Origin: Promicromonospora iranensis | GTDB taxonomy: Bacteria > Actinomycetota > Actinomycetes > Actinomycetales > Cellulomonadaceae | NCBI RefSeq assembly: GCF_028994775.1 | Contig: NZ_JAJQMN010000008.1 | Location: 248,001 to 312,000 of the forward strand | Direction: 5' to 3' | Length of the DNA stretch: 64,000 bases | Translations under genes and position numbers: made by a program | Shown here: positions 24,743 to 32,291 of the stretch, one piece after another | Numbering within the stretch: the stretch's first letter is position 1 | Layout of the letters: each line of letters begins with the position of its first letter | Notes under the pieces: generated by a model | The model's database searches: none | Told to the model about the DNA's origin: nothing | The model's input: only the letters and a program-made list of their open reading frames with translations

Positions 24743-26023
24743 ATGAGCGCATCGACTCCCGACCCGCTCTCCACCCCGCTCGCTGAGCTCGACCCCGAGA
24801 TCGCCGCCGTCCTGGACGGAGAGCTGGCCCGCCAGCGCGACACTCTCGAGATGATCGCGTCCGAGAACTTCGTGCCGCGCGCTGTCCTGGAGGCCCAGGG
24901 CTCGGTCCTGACCAACAAGTACGCCGAGGGCTACCCCGGCCGCCGTTACTACGGTGGCTGCGAGCAGGTCGACATCGCGGAGAACCTTGCGATCGCCCGC
25001 GCCAAGGACCTGTTCGGTGCTGAGCACGTGAACGTCCAGCCGCACTCCGGGGCCCAGGCCAACGCGGCGGTGCTGCACGCCCTGATCAACGCCGGTGACA
25101 AGATCCTCGGCCTCGAGCTGGCCCACGGTGGCCACCTCACGCACGGCATGAAGATCAACTTCAGCGGCAAGCTGTACGACGTCGGCGCCTACGGCGTGGA
25201 CCCGCAGTCCTACCGCATCGAGATGGACGAGGTCCGCAAGAAGGCGCTCGAGCACCGGCCCGACGTCATCATCGCCGGCTGGTCCGCCTACCCCCGCCAG
25301 CTCGACTTCGCGGCCTTCCGCGAGGTCGCCGACGAGGTCGGCGCCAAGCTCTGGGTGGACATGGCGCACTTCGCCGGGCTCGTCGCGGCAGGGCTGCACC
25401 CGTCGCCCGTGCCGTACGCCGACGTCGTCTCCTCGACCGTGCACAAGACCATCGGCGGACCGCGCTCCGGCTTCATCCTCTCGAAGCAGGAGTACGCCAA
25501 GAAGATCGACTCCGCCGTGTTCCCCGGCCAGCAGGGCGGCCCGCTCATGCACGTGATCGCCGCCAAGGCGGTCTCGTTCAAGGTCGCGGCGACCGAGTCG
25601 TTCAAGGACCGCCAGGAGCGCACGCTGCGTGGCGCCTCGATCATCGCGGAGCGGCTCTCGCAGCCCGACGTCGCGGCGGCCGGCGCGTCCGTCCTGACCG
25701 GCGGCACCGACGTCCACCTGGTGCTCGTCGACCTGCGGAACTCGGACCTCGACGGCCAGCAGGCGGAGGACCTCCTGCACGACGCCGGGATCACCGTGAA
25801 CCGCAACGCCGTCCCGTTCGACCCGCGTCCGCCGCGTGTCACCTCGGGCCTGCGGATCGGTACGCCGGCGCTCGCCACGCGCGGGTTCGGTGACGCCGAG
25901 TTCACCGAGGTCGCCGACATCATCGCGACGGCGCTCAAGAACGGCGCGACGACGGACGTGGACGCCCTGTCCGCCCGTGTGGCGAAGCTGACGGCCGAGT
26001 TCCCCCTCTACCCGGGTCTCTGA
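24743..26023 (+). CDS. glyA: Serine hydroxymethyltransferase
   Basis: The 426-residue PLP enzyme interconverts serine plus THF with glycine plus 5,10-methylene-THF in the cytoplasm. Clear motifs are [64 protein letters not shown], and [13 protein letters not shown] with the PLP lysine K235. Length is normal. ATG 24743 is chosen because GAGGAG sits 3-8 bases upstream; an in-frame ATG at 24728 lacks a site. A ZTP riboswitch lies in its leader, and folD follows 81 bases downstream on the same strand, so both probably respond to folate one-carbon status. Confidence 0.97.
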   Translation: MSASTPDPLSTPLAELDPEIAAVLDGELARQRDTLEMIASENFVPRAVLEAQGSVLTNKYAEGYPGRRYYGGCEQVDIAENLAIARAKDLFGAEHVNVQPHSGAQANAAVLHALINAGDKILGLELAHGGHLTHGMKINFSGKLYDVGAYGVDPQSYRIEMDEVRKKALEHRPDVIIAGWSAYPRQLDFAAFREVADEVGAKLWVDMAHFAGLVAAGLHPSPVPYADVVSSTVHKTIGGPRSGFILSKQEYAKKIDSAVFPGQQGGPLMHVIAAKAVSFKVAATESFKDRQERTLRGASIIAERLSQPDVAAAGASVLTGGTDVHLVLVDLRNSDLDGQQAEDLLHDAGITVNRNAVPFDPRPPRVTSGLRIGTPALATRGFGDAEFTEVADIIATALKNGATTDVDALSARVAKLTAEFPLYPGL

Positions 26024-26032
26024 CAATTCCGT

Positions 26033-26089
26033 TGAGTGCTGGGTATTTGTTGGTTTGAACGGTTTCAGACCGCAGATACCCAGCACTCA
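26033..26089. promoter_or_regulatory. Long hairpin between glyA and folD
   Basis: Perfect 14-base arms (26033-26046 and 26076-26089; core GAGTGCTGGGTAT) enclose a second, imperfect inner stem built on GGTTTGAA and TTCAGACC. The right arm ends 5 bases before the folD ribosome site. It may end part of the glyA transcript or control folD translation; a T tract is absent. Confidence 0.6.
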
Positions 26090-26104
26090 CCGAGGGAGGT
26101 ACGC

Positions 26105-26989
26105 ATGAGTGCACAGATACTGGACGGGAAGGCGACCGCCGCGTCGATCAAGGCGGAGCTGAAGGAGCGCGTCACGGCGCTCCGTGAGCGTGGTGTGGTG
26201 CCCGGGCTCGGCACGCTCCTGGTCGGCGACGACCCCGGCTCGCAGTGGTACGTGGCGGGCAAGCACCGCGACTGCGCCGAGGTCGGCATCGCGTCGATCC
26301 GCGAGGATCTCCCGGCCGACGCCACGCAGGAGGACATCGAGGCCGCGGTGCGCCGGCTGAACGAGGACCCGGCGTGCACCGGGTACATCGTCCAGCTGCC
26401 GCTGCCGAAGGGCATCGACACCAACCGGGTGCTCGAGCTCGTCGACCCCGACAAGGATGCCGACGGCCTGCACCCCACCAACCTGGGGCGGCTGGTGCTG
26501 CGGGTCAACGAGGAGATCACCTCCTCGCTCCCGTGCACCCCGCGCGGCATCATCGAGCTCGTCGAGCGGCACGGCATCAAGCTCGCGGGCAAGGAGATAG
26601 TGGTGCTGGGCCGCGGTGTCACGGTGGGCCGTCCGATCGGCCTGCTGCTCACGCGGCGCGCCGTGAACGCCACGGTCACGCTGACGCACACCGGCACGCA
26701 GGACCTCGCAGGTCTGGTCAAGCGGGCCGACGTCGTCGTGGCCGCCGCGGGCGTGAAGGGCATCGTCTCAGGCGACATGGTCAAGCCGGGCGCCGTGCTG
26801 ATCGACGTCGGCGTCTCGCGCGAGACCGACCCGGAGACGGGTAAGTCGCGCGTCGTGGGCGACGTGTCGCCCGAGGCCGCGGAGATCGCGGGGTGGGTGT
26901 CGCCCAACCCCGGCGGTGTCGGTCCGATGACGCGGGCGATGCTGCTGGCGAACGTGGTGGAGTCGGCGGAGCGGGCGCTCGAGGTCTGA
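26105..26989 (+). CDS. folD: Bifunctional methylene-THF dehydrogenase/cyclohydrolase
   Basis: The 294-residue enzyme oxidises 5,10-methylene-THF to methenyl-THF with NADP and hydrolyses it to 10-formyl-THF, directly using the glyA product. Family motifs are present: [20 protein letters not shown] (the usual Tyr and catalytic Lys of the YxxxK site), [61 protein letters not shown]-like LIDVGVSRE, and the closing [19 protein letters not shown] 26105 has GGGAGG 5-10 bases upstream. The frame extends upstream without similarity and through the hairpin, so earlier starts are rejected. A REP-like palindrome follows the stop. Confidence 0.97.
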   Translation: MSAQILDGKATAASIKAELKERVTALRERGVVPGLGTLLVGDDPGSQWYVAGKHRDCAEVGIASIREDLPADATQEDIEAAVRRLNEDPACTGYIVQLPLPKGIDTNRVLELVDPDKDADGLHPTNLGRLVLRVNEEITSSLPCTPRGIIELVERHGIKLAGKEIVVLGRGVTVGRPIGLLLTRRAVNATVTLTHTGTQDLAGLVKRADVVVAAAGVKGIVSGDMVKPGAVLIDVGVSRETDPETGKSRVVGDVSPEAAEIAGWVSPNPGGVGPMTRAMLLANVVESAERALEV

Positions 26990-27007
26990 GCCCGTGCGCC
27001 GACGCTG

Positions 27008-27045
27008 ACGTTGGTCGAGGGAGCTCGGGCTCCCTCGACCAACGT
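27008..27045. repeat. REP-like palindrome / terminator after folD
   Basis: Perfect 17-base arms (27008-27024 and 27029-27045) around a TCGG tetraloop. The arms start with ACGTTGGTCGA, the same head as the 1430 element, but the inner part reads GGGAGC. It is probably the folD terminator. Confidence 0.75.
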
Positions 27046-27086
27046 TTCACACTGCGGATACGATGGAGGTGCTCTAGCCTTCTTGG

Positions 27087-27788
27087 GTGCTCCTGGCCTT
27101 CATCGACGAGTCATCCAACCGGCTCCACTATCGGACTCTTGGCCTGATCGTTCACCAGGACAAGGTCCGGCTCCTGCTCGAGGGCCTGAATGCCGTGATG
27201 GATCAAGCCGCAGCGACCTATGAGGAAATTGGGCCCGATGACGAGCTCCACGGCCACGACCTGTTCCAGGGCACCGAGACCTGGGCACCGCTTCGCCGTC
27301 TGACACGCGCACGCATCTCGATCTATCGACAGGCGCTCGAAGTAGTTGCTGAACACTGCGAGGCGTTCTTCGTGGAAGGGCTCGATCGTGGGAGCTTTCA
27401 ACGCAAGTACGCGGATGAGCATGACGAGCATGTGACCACGCTCCTCCACCTGCTCGAGAAGCTGGATCGCTACGCCGATCGACGCGGTCAGGACCTGATC
27501 GTTGTCGCCGACGAGCACCACACTGCCCGTGCCGCGCAAGAGGCGCTCCGTAGGACTAGGAACGGAACAGTCTGGGGGTATCGGGGCCGGCCCCGTAGGG
27601 TCGTCGACACCATCTACTTCGTCTCGTCGGAGATGAGTCGGCCCGTCCAGGCCGCGGACATGGTCGCGTTCTTGCACCAGCGTGTTTCGGACGTGGTCGA
27701 GGTCGACAAGCGGGCGGCTCGGGCAAACGAGCTGCTGTGGTCGGTCATCGCACCGAGCATGCGCAAGGAACGGATCTGGAAGCCGTAG
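27087..27788 (+). CDS. DUF3800 domain protein
   Basis: The 233-residue protein is a full DUF3800 domain. It opens LLAFIDESSN with the acidic Asp-Glu pair, continues with GHDLFQG, has an internal strand LIVVADEHHTARAA with another Asp, and ends PVQAADMVAFLHQRV. The layout resembles an RNase H-like fold with carboxylates on strands 1 and 4 and the C-terminal Asp. Members are often found in defence islands and on phages, but no partner gene is visible here and the activity is unknown. The GTG start at 27087 lacks a good ribosome site at normal distance; a GGAGGT lies 16-21 bases upstream. It stands between a palindrome and a strong terminator, like an isolated insertion. Confidence 0.8.
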   Translation: MLLAFIDESSNRLHYRTLGLIVHQDKVRLLLEGLNAVMDQAAATYEEIGPDDELHGHDLFQGTETWAPLRRLTRARISIYRQALEVVAEHCEAFFVEGLDRGSFQRKYADEHDEHVTTLLHLLEKLDRYADRRGQDLIVVADEHHTARAAQEALRRTRNGTVWGYRGRPRRVVDTIYFVSSEMSRPVQAADMVAFLHQRVSDVVEVDKRAARANELLWSVIAPSMRKERIWKP

Positions 27789-27797
27789 AAGCACAGC

Positions 27798-27820
27798 AGC
27801 CCCCGCCGGTGGCGGGGGCT
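27798..27820 (+). terminator. Rho-independent-type hairpin after DUF3800 gene
   Basis: AGCCCCCGCC-GGT-GGCGGGGGCT is a perfect 10-base stem with a 3-base loop beginning 9 bases after the stop codon at 27788. No T run follows, as usual in GC-rich actinobacteria. Confidence 0.8.
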
Positions 27821-27949
27821 GAGGCAAGACGCTCAGGATTTCTCCCTATCGCGTACCTCAATGCTAAGCGAGCTCGGCGTGATTCGTCCATCGATTGGCT
27901 CGGGGACGGCGTGAACCAATGGCCTTGTACGCATCGGTACGGTCGAGTC

Positions 27950-28480
27950 ATGGACATTGAGCGGCTCGCCGTCGACGAAGCCATCGTCACGATCGCCGAC
28001 GCGGCGACCCTCTCCGAACTGGCCGTCGCGTTCCGGACGTGGCCGAAGCCGGTGGCGGTGTTCGAGCAGTACACCCGGCGCAGCCGATCGGATGAGATCG
28101 TCGTGCTCGCCGCCCGAACCGGTGGAACGGCGGTCGGCTACTGCCTGGTCGAGTGGGATTCCAGCTACTCGCCGTTCGTCGCAGCGGGAATCCCTGAGAT
28201 CGTGGACCTCAATGTCCTGCGCGACCGCCAGGGGCGCGGCGCCGGGAGGGCTCTCCTGAACCGAGCAGAGCAGCTCGCGGCGAGCCGGTCGGATCGGGTG
28301 GGGCTCCGCGTGGGCCTCTACGCTGACTACGGTCGCGCCCAACGCCTCTACGCACGGCGCGGATATGTGCCCGACGGGGCCGGGGTGACCGTCGACGGCG
28401 TCCCCGTTTCGCCGGGCTCGACCATCGTGCTCGACGACGAGCCGGTGCTCGCGCTGACACGAGCGTTGCGGAACACCTGA
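27950..28480 (+). CDS. GNAT family N-acetyltransferase
   Basis: The 176-residue protein has the GNAT core: EIVVLAARTGGTAVGYCLVEW, PEIVDLNVLRDRQGRGAGRALLNRAEQLA with the acetyl-CoA loop, and GLRVGLYADYGRAQRLYARRGYVPDGAG near the end. The order and the phrase IVDLNVLRDRQGRG match acetyltransferases that act on small molecules or antibiotics, but no acceptor can be named. ATG 27950 begins the conserved part. The frame is open upstream through the previous terminator and that part is not coding. The flavin reductase gene follows on the same strand after 130 bases. Confidence 0.82.
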   Translation: MDIERLAVDEAIVTIADAATLSELAVAFRTWPKPVAVFEQYTRRSRSDEIVVLAARTGGTAVGYCLVEWDSSYSPFVAAGIPEIVDLNVLRDRQGRGAGRALLNRAEQLAASRSDRVGLRVGLYADYGRAQRLYARRGYVPDGAGVTVDGVPVSPGSTIVLDDEPVLALTRALRNT

Positions 28481-28610
28481 TTCGTTCGACGCGCGATCGG
28501 CCCGGCGCGTGACCAGCCCGGCGACGAGCCGGACCACCGTTCGGACGGCCGGGCACGCGACGGCTGAATTCCGCCAGATCCGCACGCGCGCCGGCGGCAG
28601 GCTTGGTGGC

Positions 28611-29246
28611 ATGCACAGGACGATCGACCTCAAGGTCATGTACTTCGGCACGCCGGTCGTGCTCATCTCGACGCGGAACCCTGACGGATCCGCGAATCTC
28701 GCGCCCATGTCGTCCGCATGGTGGCTCAACGGCCACTGCGCGCTGGGCCTGGGCGACTCCGCCCAGACAGCCGCGAATCTCCACCGCGAACGAGAGTGCG
28801 TACTGAATCTCGTCCCGTCCGACATGGTCGAGGTCGTGGACCGGCTGGCGCTCACCACAGGGATGCCTGAGCTGTCGCCGCGCAAGGCGGCGATGGGGTA
28901 CGAGTTCGTCCGGGACAAGTTCGGCCTGGCCGGTCTCACGGAGCAGGCGTCCGACCTGGTGGAGGCGCCGCGTGCGGCGGAGTGCCCGGTGCAGCTCGAA
29001 TGCGCTCTGGTCCAGGAGACCCCGCTCGGCTCGCCGGGATCCGGGGCGTCGGTCTTCCAGGTCCGCGTGCTGCGCAGCCACGTCGCCGAGGAGCTGGTGA
29101 TCCCGGGGACGCAGCACGTCGACCCCGTGGGCTGGGACCCGCTGGTCATGAAGTTCTGCGAGTTCTTCGGCGGCGGCTCGGCGGTCAAGCCGTCTCGCCT
29201 GGCGGAGGCGTGGGAGATGCCGCACGGCGGGGTGCTCGCGCACTGA
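28611..29246 (+). CDS. Flavin reductase-like (FMN split-barrel) protein
   Basis: The 211-residue protein has the flavin-reductase-like split barrel: MYFGTPVVLISTRNPDGSANLAPMSSAWWLNGHCALGLGDSAQTAANLHRERECVLNLVPSDMVEVVDRLA, followed by CPVQLECALVQE and VRVLRSHVAEELV. Members reduce FMN or hold it while reducing small molecules. Substrate and partner monooxygenase are not evident. ATG 28611 is taken as the start because the similarity begins at TIDLKVMYFG. An in-frame GTG at 28509 would add 34 residues without similarity. No operon partner is closer than 100 bases. Confidence 0.82.
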   Translation: MHRTIDLKVMYFGTPVVLISTRNPDGSANLAPMSSAWWLNGHCALGLGDSAQTAANLHRERECVLNLVPSDMVEVVDRLALTTGMPELSPRKAAMGYEFVRDKFGLAGLTEQASDLVEAPRAAECPVQLECALVQETPLGSPGSGASVFQVRVLRSHVAEELVIPGTQHVDPVGWDPLVMKFCEFFGGGSAVKPSRLAEAWEMPHGGVLAH

Positions 29247-29354
29247 CGGCGCCCGTCGGTCACCGCGGTGCTCCGGCCGATGAGTTTCCGGCGGGCAGGG
29301 AGTCGGACGAGGTGAAGGGGCCGATGGTGCCCACCCACCAACCCAGGAGCAGAC

Positions 29355-29837
29355 ATGGTGACCGTGCGACCACACCTCTGGTTCGGCAACGACAAGGCCG
29401 CCGAGGCGGCCGCCTTCTACGCCGAGCACATCCCGGACTCGTCCGTCGGGAAGGTGCTCAAGGCACCCGAGGGCGTCCCGGGTGCTCAGTCGGGCGCGGA
29501 CTTCGTCGTGGAGTTCACGGTGGCGGGCATGCCGGTCATCGGACTGAATGCCGGACCCGAGCTCAACCTCGACGAGGCATTCTCGTTCTACCTGCTGGTG
29601 GAGGGCCAGGACGAGGTTGACCACTACTGGGACATCCTTACCGCCGACGGCGGTGCGCCGGGCCCCTGCGGCTGGTGCAAGGACAAGTTCGGCGTCTCGT
29701 GGCAGGTCATCCCGAAGGAGCTCGAGGAGCTCTGCGGCACCTATTCGACGTCGGCCGAGATCGCCGCGATGAACGCGATGCTCAAGATGGGCAAGATCGA
29801 CGTCGCAGCGCTGAAGGCTGCCCACGACGGGGCGTAG
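29355..29837 (+). CDS. VOC family protein (PhnB-like)
   Basis: The 160-residue protein begins VRPHLWFGNDKAAEAAAFYAEHIPDSSVGKV, then GADFVVEFTVAGMPVIGLNAGPELNLDEAFSFYLLVEGQDEVDHYWDIL, and closes with CGWCKDKFGVSWQVIPKEL. This is the PhnB/3-demethylubiquinone-methyltransferase-like branch of the vicinal oxygen chelate superfamily. These proteins form dimers, their metal ligands vary, and most have no known reaction. The ATG at 29355 has an AGGAG site 7-11 bases upstream. The last 30 residues form a helical tail with MLKMGKIDVAALKAAHDG, common in this group. Confidence 0.85.
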   Translation: MVTVRPHLWFGNDKAAEAAAFYAEHIPDSSVGKVLKAPEGVPGAQSGADFVVEFTVAGMPVIGLNAGPELNLDEAFSFYLLVEGQDEVDHYWDILTADGGAPGPCGWCKDKFGVSWQVIPKELEELCGTYSTSAEIAAMNAMLKMGKIDVAALKAAHDGA

Positions 29838-29974
29838 GTCGTCGGCGCGGCCCAGAGCGAGATCCCGAGGGCGACGATCGTGTCCATGGCGGGTGCTCGT
29901 TCTCCATGTTCGTTCGGCGCCGGCGCCGGTCCCGGCGCGCACCGTGTGGGGCGGGTCGGGACCGGCGATACGGG

Positions 29975-30703
29975 TCAGCGCGCGGTGGACCGTGCGGCCT
30001 CGAGGATCACGTCCGTCACGGAGTCCGCCCGGGAGACCGTCACGGCGTGCGAGGCGTCCACCTCGACGAGCGTTGCGGCTGCGCGCTCCGCCATGAAGCG
30101 CGAGAGCTCCGCGGGGATGGCGAGGTCCTTCGTCGCCGAGAGAACCCACGACGGGATCGACTTCCAGGCAGCGGTGCTGGCCGCCGCCTCGAAGGCGGCG
30201 AGCCCGAGCGGACGCTGCGTGGCCGCCATCTGCTCCGCCGTGGCCGTGTCGACGTCGCCCGCGAACAGCTCGTGGAACTGTGCCGGGTCGATGTAGAGCT
30301 CCGTGGCGGTCCTGCCCTCGGGCGTGGTGTAGGGGAACGGCTGCGCCGCGCCGCCGAGCCTGGCCCCGGGGAACTTCTCGACGAGGTCGACCAGGCTCTC
30401 GCCGGGCTCCGCGAGGAAGCTCGCGACGTAGACCAGAGCGGTCACGTCGGGGTTGCCCTCGGCCGCGTGGCTCATCACGTGGCCGCCGTAGGAGTGGCCG
30501 GCGATGACGACGGGTCCGTCGATCGTCTTCAGCACGTCACGCAGGTACTGCGCGTCCTGCTCCAGCTCGCGGAGGGGGTTGGCGACCGCGATCACGCGGT
30601 GGCCAGCCGCGCGCAGCGCCGGGATCGAGCCGTTCCAGCTCGACGAGTCGGCGTAGGCGCCGTGGACCAGGACGATGGTCTGCTTCGTGGCGGTGGTGTT
30701 CAT
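29975..30703 (-). CDS. Alpha/beta hydrolase
   Basis: The 242-residue hydrolase has the oxyanion strand TIVLVHGAYADSSSWNGSIPAL, the nucleophile elbow VIAGHSYGGHVMS (Ser), and a late EVDASHAVTVSRAD with the probable catalytic His. It belongs to the branch that includes small esterases and hydroxynitrile-lyase-like proteins; the substrate is not predictable. ATG 30703 is preceded by GAGAGGG. The upstream region carries a perfect 22-base AT-rich palindrome, so expression is probably controlled by a dimeric repressor. It converges on the VOC gene with a 137-base gap in which I see no gene. Confidence 0.85.
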   Translation of the reverse strand: MNTTATKQTIVLVHGAYADSSSWNGSIPALRAAGHRVIAVANPLRELEQDAQYLRDVLKTIDGPVVIAGHSYGGHVMSHAAEGNPDVTALVYVASFLAEPGESLVDLVEKFPGARLGGAAQPFPYTTPEGRTATELYIDPAQFHELFAGDVDTATAEQMAATQRPLGLAAFEAAASTAAWKSIPSWVLSATKDLAIPAELSRFMAERAAATLVEVDASHAVTVSRADSVTDVILEAARSTAR

Positions 30704-30770
30704 GATGCCCTCTCTCGGATCGGTCCTGCTTCGAAGACCTGGTGTCTTCATCCCCCCGCGTAACGCATCT

Positions 30771-30792
30771 GACATGCAATATATTGCATGTC
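30771..30792. promoter_or_regulatory. Perfect 22-base palindromic operator
   Basis: The arm GACATGCAATA is followed directly by its exact reverse complement. It is strongly AT-rich against a GC-rich background and lies 68 bases upstream of the hydrolase ATG and 86 bases upstream of the xth GTG. A second, shorter palindrome, GAAGAC-N5-GTCTTC, is at 30733-30749. The form is typical of TetR or MarR family operators; no such regulator is in the window. Confidence 0.65.
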
Positions 30793-30877
30793 GGCTCGGA
30801 AGACCAGGGCATGCCGACGGTGGTCGTCAGCGACGCCGTGATCCGTCCCTGTCAGAGGCGGCCGTTAGGCTCTTCCG

Positions 30878-31702
30878 GTGCCTCTGATCGTCGCCACCGC
30901 CAATGTCAACGGGATCCGCGCCGCCGTCCGCCGCGGTATGGACACCTGGATCACCACCCGCACGCCCGATGTGCTCCTGCTGCAGGAGGTGCGCGCGCCC
31001 GACAAGCTCGTCCGCGAGCTGCTCGACGGCTGGCACGTGGCACACGCCGAGAGCGAGGTGAAGGGGCGCGCCGGGGTGCTCGTCGCGTCCCGGCTGCCGC
31101 TCGGCGAGGTGCGGACGGGCCTGGCGGCCTACGGGGCCGACGGCGAGATCGAGGCCGGCGCCGACACCGGCCGTTGGATCGAGGCCGACGTCGCGCTGCC
31201 CGGCGGCGGTACGTTCACCGCGGTCTCGGCCTACCTGCACTCGGGGTCGACCAATCCGGGCCAGGAGCACACGATGGTGGCCAAGTACGCCTACCTGGAG
31301 AAGGTCACGGCGCGCCTGGCGGAGCTCTCGACGGCGTCGGCGCCGGCCGTGGTGGCGGGCGACCTGAACATCGCCCACCGATGCGCCGACATCAAGAACT
31401 GGAAGGGCAACCTGAAGAGCGCCGGCTTCCTGCCGGAGGAGCGGGCCTATGTGACTCGCTGGCTCGACGAGCACGGGTGGGCCGACCTCGGGCGGGTGCA
31501 CGCCGGCGACGGGCCCGGCCCGTACACCTGGTGGTCCTGGCGCGGCAAGGCGTACGACAACGACTCCGGGTGGCGCCTCGACTACCAGCTCGCCAACCAG
31601 GCGCTGGCGGCCGCGTGCCGCAAGATCGAGGTCGACCGTGCGCCCACCTACGCCGAGCGCTGGAGCGACCACGCGCCGGTCGTGGCCACCTACGAGCTCT
31701 GA
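30878..31702 (+). CDS. xth: Exodeoxyribonuclease III / AP endonuclease
   Basis: The 274-residue enzyme repairs abasic sites and 3' blocked ends. It shows the endonuclease/exonuclease/phosphatase fold with IVATANVNGIRAA (Asn near the metal), LLLQEVRAP (metal-binding Glu), SAYLHSGS, VVAGDLNIAH (Asp/Asn), WWSWRG, WRLDYQLAN and SDHAPVVATY (catalytic His). Length and motifs match the ExoA/XthA group. The GTG at 30878 starts the fold exactly. The gene stands alone, with 175 bases separating it from the alpha/beta hydrolase start on the other side. Confidence 0.93.
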   Translation: MPLIVATANVNGIRAAVRRGMDTWITTRTPDVLLLQEVRAPDKLVRELLDGWHVAHAESEVKGRAGVLVASRLPLGEVRTGLAAYGADGEIEAGADTGRWIEADVALPGGGTFTAVSAYLHSGSTNPGQEHTMVAKYAYLEKVTARLAELSTASAPAVVAGDLNIAHRCADIKNWKGNLKSAGFLPEERAYVTRWLDEHGWADLGRVHAGDGPGPYTWWSWRGKAYDNDSGWRLDYQLANQALAAACRKIEVDRAPTYAERWSDHAPVVATYEL

Positions 31703-31883
31703 CCGGCACCGCCTGTCGATGGACGGTCCCGCCGGGGACGGGCTGCGGCACGACGCGCCAGGCAAGCCTGTCCTATCTCTCTAGAGACGAAACCTGGCCA
31801 GCGCCCTGCGCTGCCCGGTAGGGTCCGGCAACCGACGGACCGCGTCATGACGAAGCGGTCCGCACCATCGAAGGGACAACGCT

Positions 31884-32147
31884 GTGGGAATCATCGGCTG
31901 GATCCTGATCGGCTTGATCATGGGCGCGATCGCACGCGCCATCCTGCCCGGCAAGGCCAGGGGCGGCTGGCTCATCACACTGGTCATCGGGGTGCTCGGG
32001 GCTCTCCTGGGCGGATGGCTCGGCGGAGAACTCTTCGGCGTCCGGACCAACGAGTCCTTCTTCTCCCTGACCACGTGGTTGTGGGCTCTCATCGGATCAC
32101 TGCTCGTGCTGGCGATCTGGGGCGCGGTCACGGGCAGAAAGCGCTGA
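31884..32147 (+). CDS. GlsB/YeaQ/YmgE family stress membrane protein
   Basis: The 87-residue protein has three hydrophobic helices with glycine-rich spacing: GIIGWILIGLIMGAIARAIL, then GGWLITLVIGVLGALLGGWLGGELF, then TWLWALIGSLLVLAIWGAV. This is the transglycosylase-associated/GlsB family of small inner-membrane proteins linked to stress in other bacteria; the molecular role is unknown. The GTG at 31884 has an AAGGGA site upstream. The gene is followed within 40 bases by a REP-like hairpin that probably terminates both it and the convergent ABC operon. Confidence 0.9.
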   Translation: MGIIGWILIGLIMGAIARAILPGKARGGWLITLVIGVLGALLGGWLGGELFGVRTNESFFSLTTWLWALIGSLLVLAIWGAVTGRKR

Positions 32148-32180
32148 GCCGCTCTGACCCGCCGGTCCACCTTGTCCGCA

Positions 32181-32227
32181 GCTGGTCGAGCTTGTCGGAG
32201 ACCTGGGTCTCGACAAGCTCGACCAGC
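32181..32227. repeat. REP-like palindrome between convergent genes
   Basis: The left half GCTGGTCGAGCTTGTCG pairs with the right half CGACAAGCTCGACCAGC, with one extra G in the left arm and further pairing of GAGACC/GGTCTC. It belongs to the same family as the 1430 element and sits where transcripts from both sides meet. Confidence 0.75.
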
Positions 32228-32249
32228 GAGGGGGCCGACCCACGGCAAG

Positions 32250-32291
32250 GTCAGTACGGGATCGTCAGTACCGGATCGTCAGTACCGGATC
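32250..32291. repeat. Three 14-bp tandem repeats over an ABC permease stop codon
   Basis: GTCAGTACSGGATC occurs three times end to end (32250, 32264, 32278). Read on the minus strand each copy contains ATCCGGTACTGA (Ile-Arg-Tyr-stop), so the last residues and the stop of the permease are repeated twice downstream of the real end. Copy one has G for C at one position. Confidence 0.85.

Noticed and set aside
27737-27949. N-terminal extension of the acetyltransferase at 27950
   Set aside because: The frame is open but passes through the end of the DUF3800 gene and its terminator and has no GNAT similarity.
29838-29974. Possible start of a small membrane protein on the minus strand (ATG at 29887, MDTIVALGISLW)
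   Set aside because: The reading would continue antisense into the VOC gene without a recognisable family; it may be a remnant, but nothing confirms it.
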